Assembly (NCBI GenBank): GCA_947474225.1
Contig: CANJHS010000002.1
Location: forward strand, 1 to 64,000
Direction: 5' to 3'
From: Roseiflexaceae bacterium
Lineage (GTDB): Bacteria > Chloroflexota > Chloroflexia > Chloroflexales > Roseiflexaceae
DNA: 64,000 nucleotides
The notes beneath the pieces are model-generated. The model had not been told where the DNA came from and did no database searches. It saw only the letters and a list, made by a program, of their open reading frames with translations. Of the stretch, positions 10,501 to 20,240 are shown piece by piece; positions within the stretch are counted from its first letter, which is position 1, and every line of letters starts with the position of its first letter. The position numbers and the translations under genes were made by a program.

Positions 10501-10932
10501 CATCCATTGATTGCCCCGCACTGCCCGTACACTCTGCCGTACTTGATCTGCCAATGTCTGAAATGCAAGCTGGTGATACGCTTGTGCAAGCGCGCTAGAT
10601 AATGCATCAGAAGGTGTTGATCGATACGCCGCAATAAACACACTTATCGCTTCTTCGAAGCGACGATTTAACAAATGCACGTACCCTTCGTATGGAATAA
10701 CACTCGCTTGCGCAGATTCATACAACGGCGGCAGTACAAACCTATGGATGGCGTACTGAAAAAACAACGCACGCACGCGATGATACAGATTCTCGTCCTC
10801 ACGACGAAATATCTCGAGGGCTTCGATCTCGTTCTGGATTTCTGAAAACGTAAGTGTTGCACAGACAGCAGTCAACGCACGATTGCGCTCTTCTGAAGAC
10901 TCGCTGGTAATGATACGACAGAGCTGTGACAC
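7597..10932 (-). CDS. GHMP kinase-like/UDPGP-type pyrophosphorylase-like fusion (1111 aa)
   Basis: One uninterrupted 1111-codon frame with a GTG start and AAGGAG 5 nt upstream. Residues ~1-150 look helical and repeat-like. Residues ~150-560 carry GHMP small-molecule kinase landmarks: a degenerate phosphate loop IPKGSRLAVSTN (310-321), GSGGGWQDSGG (364-374), as in L-fucokinase-type enzymes, and GGMSGGGMGF (526-535). Residues ~730-1060 carry a UDPGP-type nucleotidyltransferase: LAGGAGSRW (736-744), VVKSLHP, LLHNIDTLGASLDPGLLG (920-937) and GGGLAQVDNHVRLVEG. Kinase plus pyrophosphorylase in one chain recalls the bifunctional fucokinase/GDP-fucose pyrophosphorylase, which has the opposite domain order. 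It may activate a free sugar to a nucleotide sugar. Sugar and nucleotide are unknown. A second nucleotidyltransferase-like gene lies just upstream. Confidence 0.75.
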   Translation of the reverse strand: MSQLCRIITSESSEERNRALTAVCATLTFSEIQNEIEALEIFRREDENLYHRVRALFFQYAIHRFVLPPLYESAQASVIPYEGYVHLLNRRFEEAISVFIAAYRSTPSDALSSALAQAYHQLAFQTLADQVRQSVRAVRGNQWMFRMGHPADFPLRINPALTVRDSAGLFPFLCETTPVRMDLSHSAWSDIFFLGMDYPAGAQVLNISVDLGVCGRDTTTKPPVEAYFRVIDEPILRLTSVDLASTADLTNVADVFDFGRDYLGLLKAAVIAAGIVPPGMEHSNTSLADLLAKLVGVGHGLELVSSVNDIPKGSRLAVSTNLLAALISVCMRATGQNSHLTDGLDEGERRLVAARAILGEWLAGSGGGWQDSGGVWPGIKFIQGVAASPDDPEYGISRGRLLPQHTVLDTTVVSDETRQKLQNSLVLVHGGMAQNVGPILEMVTEKYLLREAAEWNARHDAISYMEDVRSALETGDIQRLGEITTRNFYGPIQTIIPWATTRYTEGLIHAVRARFGDKFWGFWMLGGMSGGGMGFIVDPSIKIDAQAALQEIMDAERETLQHALPFAMQPVVYDFAVNERGTWATFCTSHTHMLPTGYYAIHMPRLLRAEPQHINPTRRIELDSFGAACLTRPDLARVVPMLFDQMLPHISTSSSHGSALHEGLNANGFDRELHEQIRRDLQSGRIGLMQNRLPASSTIRDVLPTQVVSATASASVDVLRLGELALQRGEVAVVSLAGGAGSRWTQGAGVVKSLHPFAQFAGRHRTFVDVHLAKSRQTATRYGVAPTHVFTTSYLTHRPLQEAYDQSGKGGNPFAYAGDVVLSHGRSVGLRFIPMARDLRFMWEEVPHQLLDAQAQKMRESVHAALLQWARSAGEGADYTDNVPLQCMHPVGHWFELPNLLRNGVMARLLTTNPNLKYLLLHNIDTLGASLDPGLLGLHIQQNRALSFEVTARRLDDRGGGLAQVDNHVRLVEGLAMPRTESEFQLRYYNTLTNWIDIDKLLALFELSRDDVLARPEQVFASVRAMAQRMPTYVTVKDVKKRWGNAQEDVYPVAQFEKLWGDMTALPGNHSAFLHVSRHRGQQLKDQAQLDGWFRDGSAAAVDSLCTWPED

Positions 10933-10941
10933 GGATACTCC

Positions 10942-11787
10942 TTAGTCAATCCGCCGGTGGAGCAATAGCTCAGCGATGGTGGCGAGCACCTCTTCGCGAT
11001 CTGTGCCATTCAACCCAAGCGCAAGTTGGGCAGCCAAGAGTCCATACGTAGAACCGGTATCGTAGCGCTTCCCCAACTCAGCGACCGCAATATAGCGTTC
11101 GTGCCGAGCAAGTGCATCGAGCGCTGGCGAAAGCTGTAAATGTATCGTTGGATTTCGTTGTTCGTCAGCCGCCAAGAGTGAGAATATCGTAGGTGTCAAT
11201 ACATGCATCCCGAACATGCACAAATAGTGCCCGACACGCAACCCAGGAGTAAGCAAGTGTTGTTCGGCAGCGGTAGGAGTGGGCTTTTCAAAAACACGGT
11301 CGACCGTATAATGCTGCGGTTTACCTGTGACGGGACGACCGCCAACCACGCCAACATAGGGCAAAACATGCTCGCGTGATGCTTGTACCGCAGAAACCGC
11401 ACATGCCTCTGCTTCTGCAATATCGACAATTTGTTGCGCACACCTACGCACCTGGTTGCTTATGTATATATGATCGCCGACCAGATGTAAAAACGGTTCG
11501 TCACACATCGCGTCTTTGGCAAGAAGCACTGCATGGCCATATCCACGTGCACGCTTCTGTTCTATGAATTGTACATATTGCGCTTCGCCAGGGAGTGCAG
11601 CTGCATACGAGTCAGCAGTACCAGGAGCAACAACGACGACGATATGATCGATACCTGCTTGACGGGCTTCGGCAACAATAATCTGAAGGACTGTTTTGGC
11701 AATCCCATCTCGGTCAACAAGACGTTGCAGAGGCAGAGTTTTCTGCGCGGGTGATGCGGCGGTGATGAGGGCGCGGGTGATTCGCAC
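10942..11787 (-). CDS. GalU-like sugar nucleotidyltransferase with degenerate signature
   Basis: About 281 residues with the GalU/glucose-1-phosphate uridylyltransferase outline: ITRALITAA at the start, VLQIIVAEARQAGIDHIVVVV, GYGHAVLLAKD, FLHLVGDHIY, a GRPVTGKPQHYTVDRVFEKP region and HYLCMFGMHVLTPTIF. The nucleotide-binding signature GxGTRxxP is replaced by a run beginning SPAQKTLP, so catalysis is doubtful and a regulatory or altered role is possible. I chose GTG 11787 over the upstream GTG 11808. It has GAGG 5 nt before it, gives the usual family start, and the upstream GTG lies only 5 bp from the predicted -10 box. It ends 9 bp before the large fusion gene and heads that operon. Confidence 0.7.
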   Translation of the reverse strand: MRITRALITAASPAQKTLPLQRLVDRDGIAKTVLQIIVAEARQAGIDHIVVVVAPGTADSYAAALPGEAQYVQFIEQKRARGYGHAVLLAKDAMCDEPFLHLVGDHIYISNQVRRCAQQIVDIAEAEACAVSAVQASREHVLPYVGVVGGRPVTGKPQHYTVDRVFEKPTPTAAEQHLLTPGLRVGHYLCMFGMHVLTPTIFSLLAADEQRNPTIHLQLSPALDALARHERYIAVAELGKRYDTGSTYGLLAAQLALGLNGTDREEVLATIAELLLHRRID

Positions 11788-11812
11788 GAGTGCCTCGCTT
11801 TCTGACACGGGT

Positions 11813-11821
11813 ATTATAACA
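11813..11821 (-). promoter_or_regulatory. Predicted extended -10 promoter of the nucleotidyltransferase operon
   Basis: The minus strand reads TGTTATAAT (TGnTATAAT), with TATAAT at 11813-11818. Transcription would start near 11806, giving a leader of about 20 nt to GTG 11787. No good -35 box is seen, as is common for extended -10 promoters. Confidence 0.5.
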
Positions 11822-11883
11822 AATGCAGATTGGTCTTCTCATAAAAGCGAAACGGTCGTGCTCCGCATCAGATTGGTAGAATC

Positions 11884-11912
11884 TTGACGGAGCCCCCGTG
11901 GCACTCTATACT
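11884..11912 (+). promoter_or_regulatory. Predicted sigma-70 promoter of sucAB
   Basis: TTGACG (11884-11889), a 17-bp spacer and TATACT (11907-11912) make a near-consensus promoter. Transcription would start near 11919, about 55 nt before the sucA ATG. Confidence 0.7.
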
Positions 11913-11938
11913 AAAGCGGCTTGGCAGAGGTGCCACGG
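11896..11938 (+). repeat. 9-bp inverted repeat spanning the sucAB promoter
   Basis: CCGTGGCAC (11896-11904) in the promoter spacer pairs with GTGCCACGG (11930-11938) just after the predicted start site. The arms are perfect and 25 bp apart. This could be a repressor operator with two half-sites. It is not an RNA hairpin of the transcript, because one arm lies upstream of the predicted start. Confidence 0.45.
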
Positions 11939-11974
11939 TGTGCATGCGCATCGCCGACGGTTGAGGAGTACCTA

Positions 11975-14785
11975 ATGCGACCAACGTTCGCGCAATTTTC
12001 AGGTCCGAATGCGGCATATCTTCTCGAACAATATGAGATTTACGCACAAACCCCCGAGCTTGTAGAACCCGAACTTCGGAACTGGTTCAAAGCTCTTACA
12101 GCGCCACTCGAAAATGATATTTCTGATTCTGCTGCAGCAGATACCAATGACTCTACGATTGGTGTGACAACTGCGATATCGGCTGCTCGGCTCATTCGCT
12201 ACATCCGCGAAGTCGGACACTTAGCTGCAAAGATTGATCCATTAGGCAAAACGCCTATGGGTGATCCTGCGCTCGAATTGGAATATCACGGGCTCACACA
12301 TAAACAACTGCAATCTTTGCCAAGCGAGATTCTGCGCAGTCCTATGCAAATTGAGCATGCAAACGCATTCGAAGCCGTCAAAGAGCTACGCAGTATCTAC
12401 TCTGGCACGACAGGGTACGAAACTGACCATGTACACTTCTACAACGAACGCAAGTGGCTGCACGATTCGATCGAATCCAAACGCTATTATTACGGCTTTT
12501 CCGATCGGAGAAAACGTGAGATTCTCGAACGTCTGACCGAAGTCGAAACGTTCGAGCGCTATCTTCACACCACCTTTGTCGGCCAAAAACGTTTTTCATT
12601 GGAAGGCTGTGATGTTCTCATCCCGATGCTCGATTCAATGATTCGCAATGCCGCAGTTGAAGGCACAAAAGAGATAGTCATTGGCATGGCACATCGCGGT
12701 CGTCTCAATGTCTTGGCACATACCCTCGGCAAACCATATCACCACATCTTGAGCGAATTTTTGCATGCACATCGTGATGCCCATCAGCCTGTGGTGCGTG
12801 AAGCACATGGTTGGACTGGTGATGTGAAATATCACTTGGGGGCACGGAGGACATATATCAACTCTGGTATTTCTTCGATGCCGATTACCTTGGCACCAAA
12901 TCCCAGCCATCTCGAATTTGTGAATGCAGTGGTCGCCGGTAGAGCACGTGCGGTGCAAGATGATCGCTCTACTCCTGGAGCACCAGTTCGTAACCGTTCT
13001 GCTTCACTGGCAATCATCATCCACGGCGATGCAGCGTTTCCCGGTCAAGGCATCGTCCCCGAGACACTCAACATGTCTGGTCTTGAGGGCTACAGCATCG
13101 GCGGGACGATACATATTATCCTGAACAATCAAATAGGCTTTTCTACAGATCCGTCAGATAGCCGTACGACAGTCTATGCATCAGATTTGGCAAAAGGCTT
13201 TGAAATCCCCATTGCCCATGTAAACGCTGATGACGTCGAAGCATGCATCGTGGCTGGGCGATTAGGTCTCGGCTACCGCAATGAATTCCACAAAGACTTC
13301 CTCATTGATTTGGTCGGCTATCGTCGCTGGGGCCACAACGAAGGTGATGAGCCCACGTTCACACAACCATTGTTGTATGCGCAAATCACGCAGCACAAGA
13401 CGGTACGACAGATTCTTGCAGACCGGATGATTGCAGAAGGAATTATCACCGCTGCTGAGGTCCAGCAATTGAGTGATGCTACCACTGCGAAATTGCGTGA
13501 AGCCAAAATTCTCGCCGAAACAAACCCTGTTACTGCAGAAACGCCCGAACTCCCGCCCGCCGGGTTGGCACGACGGACACAGACAGCTGTGCCTGAACAT
13601 GTCATACGTGATTTGAACACAGGACTGCTGGCAGTGCCAGATGCATTCACCGTCAATCCAAAGTTAGCCAGGATTTTCGACAAACGGAGAACGGCATTCG
13701 AAATTTCTGGCGCCATCGATTGGGCTCACGCAGAAGCGTTAGCCTTTGCATCTCTCCTCAGCGAAGGCGTGCCTATTCGGATGTCTGGACAAGACAGTCA
13801 GAGGGGCACATTTAGCAACCGGCATTTGGTGCTCCACGACCTCGAGACGGGGGCTGCGCATATTCCAATGCATCACCTCGAGCAATCTTCTGCTTCATTC
13901 GCAGTGTACAACAGCCCATTGTCCGAAAACGCAGTGCTCGGGTTTGAATACGGCTATGGTTCCCATGCTCCTGATGCCCTCGTATTGTGGGAAGCACAGT
14001 TTGGCGACTTTGCGAACGGTGCGCAGGTCATCATCGATCAATTTATTGTGTCAGGCCGCAAAAAATGGGGACTCCAACCCTCCATGGTATTGCTCCTGCC
14101 GCACGGCTATGAGGGCCAAGGACCGGAGCACTCAAGTGCCCGACTCGAGCGATTCCTCCAAATGGCAGCTGATGACAACATTCGCGTCGCAAATTGTACA
14201 ACCGCAGCTCAATACTTCCATTTGCTCCGCCGCCAAGCAATGTTGCGGACCGAAGACCCACGTCCGTTGATCGTAATGACACCAAAAAGCTTGCTACGGC
14301 ATGCCAAAGCTGGTTCGTCACTCATCGATTTGACGCATGGGAAATTTCAACGCATCATTGACGACACAGATGTACAAGAGAATCGCGCTGCTGTCAGCCG
14401 CCTGATTATGTGCAGCGGGAAAGTATACGTAGACGTTGCAACCAATCTCACACCCGAAGAACGAGCACATTGTGCCGTGGTCCGTATCGAGGAACTCTAC
14501 AGCTTCCCTGCAGAAGAACTCCGGGATGTTATGCGCAATTATCCTAACCTCCGGGACGTTGTATGGCTGCAAGAAGAGCCACAAAATATGGGCGCTTGGT
14601 CGTATGTCGCTCCACGCATCAAGGAATTGCTGCCTGCAGCCTTACCATTTAGCTATGTGGGACGAGCCCCTTCCGCGAGTCCGGCAGAAGGGTCACAATC
14701 AGACCACACAGAAGAGCAAAATCGCATCATCCAACGCGCAGTGCATGGGACTGACCTAATGCCGGCCGTGGTGGTTGCCTCATAA
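11975..14785 (+). CDS. sucA: 2-oxoglutarate dehydrogenase E1 component
   Basis: This thiamine-diphosphate enzyme decarboxylates 2-oxoglutarate and passes the succinyl group to the lipoyl arm of E2 (TCA cycle, cytoplasm). The 936-residue length is normal. Visible landmarks are the N-terminal E2-binding-like segment ([17 protein letters not shown]), [49 protein letters not shown], the ThDP stretch [10 protein letters not shown]...[24 protein letters not shown] and a C-terminal [16 protein letters not shown] chose ATG 11975 because GAGGAG lies 6 nt upstream; the open frame extends to 11921 without a better site. sucB follows 14 bp after the stop, so the two form an operon. No E3 (lpdA) gene is present here. 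Confidence 0.97.
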   Translation: MRPTFAQFSGPNAAYLLEQYEIYAQTPELVEPELRNWFKALTAPLENDISDSAAADTNDSTIGVTTAISAARLIRYIREVGHLAAKIDPLGKTPMGDPALELEYHGLTHKQLQSLPSEILRSPMQIEHANAFEAVKELRSIYSGTTGYETDHVHFYNERKWLHDSIESKRYYYGFSDRRKREILERLTEVETFERYLHTTFVGQKRFSLEGCDVLIPMLDSMIRNAAVEGTKEIVIGMAHRGRLNVLAHTLGKPYHHILSEFLHAHRDAHQPVVREAHGWTGDVKYHLGARRTYINSGISSMPITLAPNPSHLEFVNAVVAGRARAVQDDRSTPGAPVRNRSASLAIIIHGDAAFPGQGIVPETLNMSGLEGYSIGGTIHIILNNQIGFSTDPSDSRTTVYASDLAKGFEIPIAHVNADDVEACIVAGRLGLGYRNEFHKDFLIDLVGYRRWGHNEGDEPTFTQPLLYAQITQHKTVRQILADRMIAEGIITAAEVQQLSDATTAKLREAKILAETNPVTAETPELPPAGLARRTQTAVPEHVIRDLNTGLLAVPDAFTVNPKLARIFDKRRTAFEISGAIDWAHAEALAFASLLSEGVPIRMSGQDSQRGTFSNRHLVLHDLETGAAHIPMHHLEQSSASFAVYNSPLSENAVLGFEYGYGSHAPDALVLWEAQFGDFANGAQVIIDQFIVSGRKKWGLQPSMVLLLPHGYEGQGPEHSSARLERFLQMAADDNIRVANCTTAAQYFHLLRRQAMLRTEDPRPLIVMTPKSLLRHAKAGSSLIDLTHGKFQRIIDDTDVQENRAAVSRLIMCSGKVYVDVATNLTPEERAHCAVVRIEELYSFPAEELRDVMRNYPNLRDVVWLQEEPQNMGAWSYVAPRIKELLPAALPFSYVGRAPSASPAEGSQSDHTEEQNRIIQRAVHGTDLMPAVVVAS

Positions 14786-14799
14786 CGCAGGAGTATCTG

Positions 14800-15999
14800 A
14801 TGAGCATCGAAATCAAAGTTCCCGTATTGGGTGAATCCATCGTCGAAGGCACATTGTCGAAATGGCTCGTAGCAGTTGGTCAAGCAGTCGCTGCCGGTGC
14901 CGTGATCGCAGAACTCGAGACAGATAAAGTCAATATCGAAGTCAGCACCGAAAGTGCTGGCGTCATTACCACATTACACAAAAAAGAAGGCGACACTGTT
15001 GCGGTAGGCGAAGTCATTGCTACCATTGATGCTTCCGCAAGTCCAGCTGCGCAACGCGATACCTCGCAGAATGCGTCTGCATCCGTGCCTACGACTGTCG
15101 CATCGGCGAAATCAGACACTACGAACACAGCGACTCCCGTCGCACGCAATGTCGCTGCAGAGGTCGGAGTCGATTTGCGTACGGTTGCAGGCAGCGGCCC
15201 AAGCGGCAAAATCACGAAACAAGATGTCATCAACGCAGCGGTGCCCTCCAAGCCTGCTCCTGTTGCTCCTCCCGTTGCTGAAAATGCACCCACTGGCCCG
15301 CGGAGCGAGCACCGTGTCAAAATGTCGAGACGACGCCAAACCATTGCCCAACGGTTGGTTCTTGCACAACAAACGGCTGCAATGCTGACGACGTTTAATG
15401 AGGTTGACCTGACCCGAGTGATGGATATCCGCAAGCGCAAGAAAGATTCTTTCAAAGAACAGAACGCAATTGGACTTGGGTTCATGTCGTTCTTTACCAA
15501 AGCAACAGTCAGTGGACTCAAGGCATATCCTTCGGTAAATGCCGAAATACAAGGTGACGAAGTCGTCTACAAGAATTATTACGACATCGGCATCGCGGTA
15601 TCGACTGACGACGGTCTCGTCGTGCCAGTTCTCCGTGACGCAGATGGGTTATCATTTGCCTCTATCGAGAAGGGTATCGATACACTTGCACGCAAGGCAC
15701 GTGACAACAAGCTCGGATTGACTGATCTCGTTGGTGGTACATTCACCATTACCAACGGTGGCGTCTTTGGATCATTAATGTCCACTCCAATATTGAATGC
15801 ACCACAAGTCGGCATTTTGGGCATGCACAAAATCCAAGACCGACCAGTGGTAGTCAATGGCCAAATTGTGATCCGACCAATGATGTATTTGGCATTGTCA
15901 TACGACCATCGCATCATCGATGGGTCTACCGCAGTGCGTTTCTTGGTGCATATCAAAGACATGCTCGAAGACCCCGATGCGATGCTGCTCGAATTCTAG
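14800..15999 (+). CDS. sucB: Dihydrolipoyllysine succinyltransferase (E2 of 2-oxoglutarate dehydrogenase)
   Basis: This 399-residue E2 core protein transfers the succinyl group from the lipoyl arm to CoA. In order it has one lipoyl domain (residues ~1-78, [11 protein letters not shown] with lipoyl Lys43), an Ala/Pro/Thr-rich linker, a peripheral subunit-binding domain (~108-140, [22 protein letters not shown]), a second linker and the catalytic domain (~170-399) ending in [10 protein letters not shown] with the active-site His (~370) and Asp. The [12 protein letters not shown] stretch favours succinyl- over acetyltransferase. AGGAG precedes the ATG by 6 nt. It is co-transcribed with sucA and closed by a strong terminator. 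Confidence 0.96.
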   Translation: MSIEIKVPVLGESIVEGTLSKWLVAVGQAVAAGAVIAELETDKVNIEVSTESAGVITTLHKKEGDTVAVGEVIATIDASASPAAQRDTSQNASASVPTTVASAKSDTTNTATPVARNVAAEVGVDLRTVAGSGPSGKITKQDVINAAVPSKPAPVAPPVAENAPTGPRSEHRVKMSRRRQTIAQRLVLAQQTAAMLTTFNEVDLTRVMDIRKRKKDSFKEQNAIGLGFMSFFTKATVSGLKAYPSVNAEIQGDEVVYKNYYDIGIAVSTDDGLVVPVLRDADGLSFASIEKGIDTLARKARDNKLGLTDLVGGTFTITNGGVFGSLMSTPILNAPQVGILGMHKIQDRPVVVNGQIVIRPMMYLALSYDHRIIDGSTAVRFLVHIKDMLEDPDAMLLEF

Positions 16000-16018
16000 A
16001 CAACGTAGTGACAACAGA

Positions 16019-16054
16019 AGACCCCCGTGTTCGCCAGAACACGGGGGTCTCTTT
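16019..16054. terminator. Bidirectional terminator between sucB and pgk
   Basis: A 14-bp perfect stem (16019-16032 with 16037-16050, loop GCCA) lies between the convergent stops of sucB and pgk. The plus strand continues CTTT, a short U run. It probably serves both genes. Confidence 0.85.
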
Positions 16055-16063
16055 GCCTGTTCC

Positions 16064-17245
16064 CTATCGATCATTCAGCGCGGCAACCCCTGGGAGGATA
16101 CGTCCTTCGAGGAGTTCGAGTGAAGCCCCACCACCAGTCGAGATATGGCTGACTTTGTCTGCTAACCCCATTTGTTCGATTGCAGCAACCGAATCTCCGC
16201 CACCGACAATCGATTTTGCACTGCTATCTGCAAGAGCCTGTGCGACGGCGCGGGTGCCTTCGGCAAACGCAGGCATCTCGAAAACGCCCATGGGTCCATT
16301 CCAAATAACAGTTTTGGCACTCGCAATGTGCGCCGCATAGACAGCACGCGTTGCAGGTCCGATATCGAGGATACGCCATCCCGATTTGACGTCGGTGACG
16401 GGAACGACCATGGTGTTCGCTGTAGCAGAAAACGCATCGGCAACTATGGCATCGGTCGGGAGCAACAGCTTTGCACCACTCTTTGCTGCCAAATCTATCA
16501 TTCGTTTAGCAAGGTCGAGACTGGTCAATTCAACGAGCGAATCACCCATTGCATATCCCTGTGCAAGCAAAAAGGTATTAGCCATCCCGCCACCGATTAG
16601 CAACGCATCGACTTTGGTCAGCAGATTTTCTATGACACCGATTTTGTCGCTGATTTTTGCACCACCAATAATGGTGATGAACGGGCGTTGTGGATTTGCC
16701 AAGGTACCTGCGAGCGCCTCGAGTTCGCGTTCCATTAGAAACCCAGCAACTGCCGGTAGATATGCGGCAACACCTGCAGTCGAAGCATGAGCACGATGCG
16801 CTGCGCCAAATGCATCATTCACGTATACATCCCCGAGCGCGGCGTACTCTTGTGCCAAAGAGCTATCGTTGGCTTCTTCCCGAGCGTCAAAGCGGGTATT
16901 CTCGAGCATGAGTATTTGGCCAGCTTGTAGCGCCTTTGCCGCCATCAGTGCGCTAGGACCGGCGACATCAGGGATTGCGATAACTGCACTTTTGAGTAGT
17001 GTTGCGAGATGTGCGGCGACGGGTTTGAGACGAAGCTCTTCAACGACCTTATTTTTTGGTCGTCCCAAATGAGACATCAAAACAACAGAAGCACCGTGCT
17101 CAACGAGATATTTGATTGTTGGCACCGCAGATCGGATGCGTGTGTCGTCTCCGATTACACCATTTTCCATAGGAACATTGAAGTCGACTCGGACAATAGC
17201 TTGCTTGCCTTGCCATTGGATATCACGGATGGATTTTTTGTTCAT
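16064..17245 (-). CDS. pgk: Phosphoglycerate kinase
   Basis: This glycolytic enzyme makes ATP from 1,3-bisphosphoglycerate and is cytoplasmic. The 393-residue length is typical. The family stretches are all there: [21 protein letters not shown], a [16 protein letters not shown] stretch (residues ~196-211) and the C-terminal nucleotide-binding [14 protein letters not shown] chose ATG 17245 ([13 protein letters not shown]) because GGGAGAGG lies just upstream and the family start fits. The frame extends to 17335 only through sequence that overlaps the divergent promoter region. It is transcribed alone, convergent with sucAB and divergent from the M16 peptidase gene. No gap or triosephosphate isomerase gene adjoins it. 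Confidence 0.97.
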   Translation of the reverse strand: MNKKSIRDIQWQGKQAIVRVDFNVPMENGVIGDDTRIRSAVPTIKYLVEHGASVVLMSHLGRPKNKVVEELRLKPVAAHLATLLKSAVIAIPDVAGPSALMAAKALQAGQILMLENTRFDAREEANDSSLAQEYAALGDVYVNDAFGAAHRAHASTAGVAAYLPAVAGFLMERELEALAGTLANPQRPFITIIGGAKISDKIGVIENLLTKVDALLIGGGMANTFLLAQGYAMGDSLVELTSLDLAKRMIDLAAKSGAKLLLPTDAIVADAFSATANTMVVPVTDVKSGWRILDIGPATRAVYAAHIASAKTVIWNGPMGVFEMPAFAEGTRAVAQALADSSAKSIVGGGDSVAAIEQMGLADKVSHISTGGGASLELLEGRILPGVAALNDR

Positions 17246-17333
17246 AGCCCTCTCCCTCAATTGATTCGTCGCAAGTATACCCGATATCAGCGTGGTATGA
17301 TAAAAGTATATTTTATGCGGATGAGAGAGACTC

Positions 17334-20228
17334 ATGACACATCAATTTCGCCTCTTCCACGACACATACATCAGCGATATTCATTCACAAGTACGCCTCT
17401 ATTCTCATCCTTCTGGAGCGACGTTGGTGTCGGTGAGCAACGACGACGAAAACAAAAGCTTCGGCGTTGCGCTCCGTACCATGCCCGATAATTCCAACGG
17501 TGTCGCACATATTTTGGAACATTCTGTCCTGTGCGGATCGAAACGCTACCCTGTGAAAAGCCCATTTAACGAACTCCTCAAAGGCTCGGTGAATACATTT
17601 CTCAATGCAATGACGTACCCCGACAAGACTGTTTACCCTGTCGCAAGCACGAATCTGAAAGATTTGTATAACCTTGTTTCTGTGTACATGGACGCAGTAT
17701 TCCACCCACTCATTTCCGAAGATACCCTCCGTCAAGAAGGCTGGCGCTTTGAATTTGATGACAAAGGCACATTAACCTACAAGGGAATTGTATACAACGA
17801 GATGAAAGGCGCGTCAGCAACGGCTGATCGCATCGCCGGTCGAGCGCTCATGAAGGAACTCATGCCGGACACCATTTATGCACATGATTCAGGCGGCAAT
17901 CCACGTGACATTCCTACGCTGAGTTATGAAGAATTCGTTGCGTTTCATCAGACCTATTACCATCCGAGCAATGCATTGTTGTTTTGGTATGGTGATGATG
18001 CTGAGGATCCGCGACTCGAATCACTTGAACCATTCTTAACTTCATTTACAAAGCAAACACCTCCCCCCCCACTCAAGCCGCAACCTGCATGGACTGAATC
18101 TCGCACTGCCCGCTACCCGTACCCGGCATCACCCGAAGAAAAACGGCATGTCGTCACGCTCGCTTGGTTATCGCAGCAGGAACTCAGCCCCATAGACGAA
18201 CTCGAAATCATGATTATTGATGATGCAATACTCGCAGATGCAGCATCACCGTTGCGCAAAATATTACTAGACAGCGGCCTCGGTGAAAACATTTCTGGTG
18301 GTGGTTTTGGCGGTGGCTTACAACCATACTTCGCCCTCGGCCTCAAAGGAGTTCCTCCGGAACATGTCGACGCTGTCGCTCCGATGGTCTTGGCTGCTAT
18401 TGAGCAGGTGTGCCAACAAGGTATTGAACCTGATCAACTCGCCGCATCGCTGAATACGTTCGAGTTCAAAGCTCGTGAAAATAACACTGGCGGATTCCCA
18501 CGCGGCCTTTCATTAATGCTCAACGTCACGGAACCGTGGCTGTATGGGCACGACATTCTCGATGTCATGCACTATGAGAAACCGCTCGCAGAGGTCCGAC
18601 AACGGCTATCAGACCCGACGCGTCCTGCGCAGATTCTCCGCAGAATGATTCTGAAGAATCCCCATCGCCTCACGCTCACCGTTGCTCCCGATGCCGAATT
18701 GAACACTCGACTCGACGAGGCAGAAGCCAGAGAACTTGCTTCTGCCGAGAGCCAGTTAGATGCAACAAAACGAGACAAAATCACCCAAGATGCAACTCGC
18801 CTCGTCCTCTGGCAAGAAACACCAGATGCGCCTGAAGCACTATCGACAGTTCCTCGATTGACACGCGAAGATATCGACACAGATATTAAAAGAACCCCAC
18901 TCAATGCCCGTTTACTTGGCGGTATTCCATTCACACATGCGCCACTTTTTTCCAGTGGAATTGCATATATCGACTTTGGGTTTGATGTACTACAAATTCC
19001 AGCCAGGCTGGTAGCGTATCTCCCGCTTTTCCTGCGTGCATTGACCGATGTTGGTGCCGGCGCATACGACATGGTGAAATTATCACAACGGATCGGGACG
19101 TATACCGGTGGCATTGGCGTTTCGTCTTCTGTAGGAACCCACCGGATTACCCACCAGCCATATGGAAACCTTTTTGTGCGTGGCAAAGCGACACTCCAGA
19201 ATGTGCCCATTCTGCTTGAATTGATGCGGGACATCATCGTTACACCACACCTACACAACAAAGAGCGGATAATGCAACTCGTCAGGGAGGATAAAGCTGG
19301 ACGTGAATCGGGCATTATCCCTTCAGGTCACAGTTATGTCAATACACGGTTACGTGCGTCATTCAGTGCGAATCACACGTATGCTGAACTCACCGGCGGT
19401 GCAACCTATGTTGCATTTATCCGTCAGTTAGCAAAACGAGGAGATGAAGCGTGGGATGACATCCATGCCAATTTAGTCGAACTTCAACATATATTGTTCC
19501 ACCGCGATGCAATGCGCATACACGTGACAGTGACGGACAAACAAGGGAGCACAGTCGCGGCGCAGATTGAATCGATCATATCGAGCATTCCTGCTGGCAA
19601 ACGTCGTGAGAATGATTGGTACATCGCGCACTATGCACGCACCGAAGCCTTACAAGTGCCTGCGCAAGTGAATTACGTCGGGATCGGTGGATCACTCGCT
19701 GCAACGGGCTACACGTGCGATGGTGCGGACATCGTGGTCAATCGTCACCTGAGTCGCACATTTCTCCATGAAGCTATCCGCGAAAAGGGTGGTGCATATG
19801 GCGCGTTTAGCGTGCTCGATATCAGGACCGGACTATTAACTCTTCTCTCCTACCGCGATCCGAATATACAGAAAACTATCGATACGTATCACAACGCCGG
19901 GGCATGGTTACAAAAAGTGCACCTCGACGACGATGCATTGCTCCAAGCAATTATCGGTGCCGCGGGAGACTTTGATGGGTACCAATTACCAGATGCGCGT
20001 GGTTTCGGCGCTATGGCACGCTCCTTATCTGGCGATGATGACGACTTCCGTCAAAAAGTACGCGAAGAAGCACTGTCTGTGCAAAATCATCATTTCGCCC
20101 GCTACGGAGTAGCACTCGAAGCAATGAGTGCACACTGGCGTACGGTTGTCCTTGGAGGCGAAGCGGCACTGCAACAGCAACAAGCTCTGATTCCCGGGTT
20201 CTTTGAACATATCACGACCATGTTGTAA
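17334..20228 (+). CDS. M16C-family zinc metallopeptidase (presequence protease/PreP-like)
   Basis: A large 964-residue insulinase-family peptidase. The inverted zinc motif HxxEH is HILEH (His59, Glu62, His63), with the distal Glu in YNEMKGA about 100 residues later. [20 protein letters not shown] and an [10 protein letters not shown] stretch are characteristic of the M16C/PreP branch, which uses a two-half clam-shell to degrade short unstructured peptides. It has no signal peptide, so it should be cytoplasmic, as is usual for bacterial PreP homologues. GAGAG precedes the ATG. murA starts 12 bp after its stop, suggesting co-transcription without an obvious shared pathway. Confidence 0.93.
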   Translation: MTHQFRLFHDTYISDIHSQVRLYSHPSGATLVSVSNDDENKSFGVALRTMPDNSNGVAHILEHSVLCGSKRYPVKSPFNELLKGSVNTFLNAMTYPDKTVYPVASTNLKDLYNLVSVYMDAVFHPLISEDTLRQEGWRFEFDDKGTLTYKGIVYNEMKGASATADRIAGRALMKELMPDTIYAHDSGGNPRDIPTLSYEEFVAFHQTYYHPSNALLFWYGDDAEDPRLESLEPFLTSFTKQTPPPPLKPQPAWTESRTARYPYPASPEEKRHVVTLAWLSQQELSPIDELEIMIIDDAILADAASPLRKILLDSGLGENISGGGFGGGLQPYFALGLKGVPPEHVDAVAPMVLAAIEQVCQQGIEPDQLAASLNTFEFKARENNTGGFPRGLSLMLNVTEPWLYGHDILDVMHYEKPLAEVRQRLSDPTRPAQILRRMILKNPHRLTLTVAPDAELNTRLDEAEARELASAESQLDATKRDKITQDATRLVLWQETPDAPEALSTVPRLTREDIDTDIKRTPLNARLLGGIPFTHAPLFSSGIAYIDFGFDVLQIPARLVAYLPLFLRALTDVGAGAYDMVKLSQRIGTYTGGIGVSSSVGTHRITHQPYGNLFVRGKATLQNVPILLELMRDIIVTPHLHNKERIMQLVREDKAGRESGIIPSGHSYVNTRLRASFSANHTYAELTGGATYVAFIRQLAKRGDEAWDDIHANLVELQHILFHRDAMRIHVTVTDKQGSTVAAQIESIISSIPAGKRRENDWYIAHYARTEALQVPAQVNYVGIGGSLAATGYTCDGADIVVNRHLSRTFLHEAIREKGGAYGAFSVLDIRTGLLTLLSYRDPNIQKTIDTYHNAGAWLQKVHLDDDALLQAIIGAAGDFDGYQLPDARGFGAMARSLSGDDDDFRQKVREEALSVQNHHFARYGVALEAMSAHWRTVVLGGEAALQQQQALIPGFFEHITTML

Positions 20229-20240
20229 GCAGGAGTATTC

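Noticed and set aside
7597-10932. The 1111-residue fusion as two adjacent genes joined by a sequencing error
   Set aside because: The frame is continuous with no internal start, ribosome site or stop at the domain boundary, so it is a genuine fusion as far as can be seen.
11788-11808. GTG 11808 as start of the nucleotidyltransferase
   Set aside because: It lies 5 bp from the predicted -10 box, so the message would be leaderless; GTG 11787 has GAGG at good spacing.
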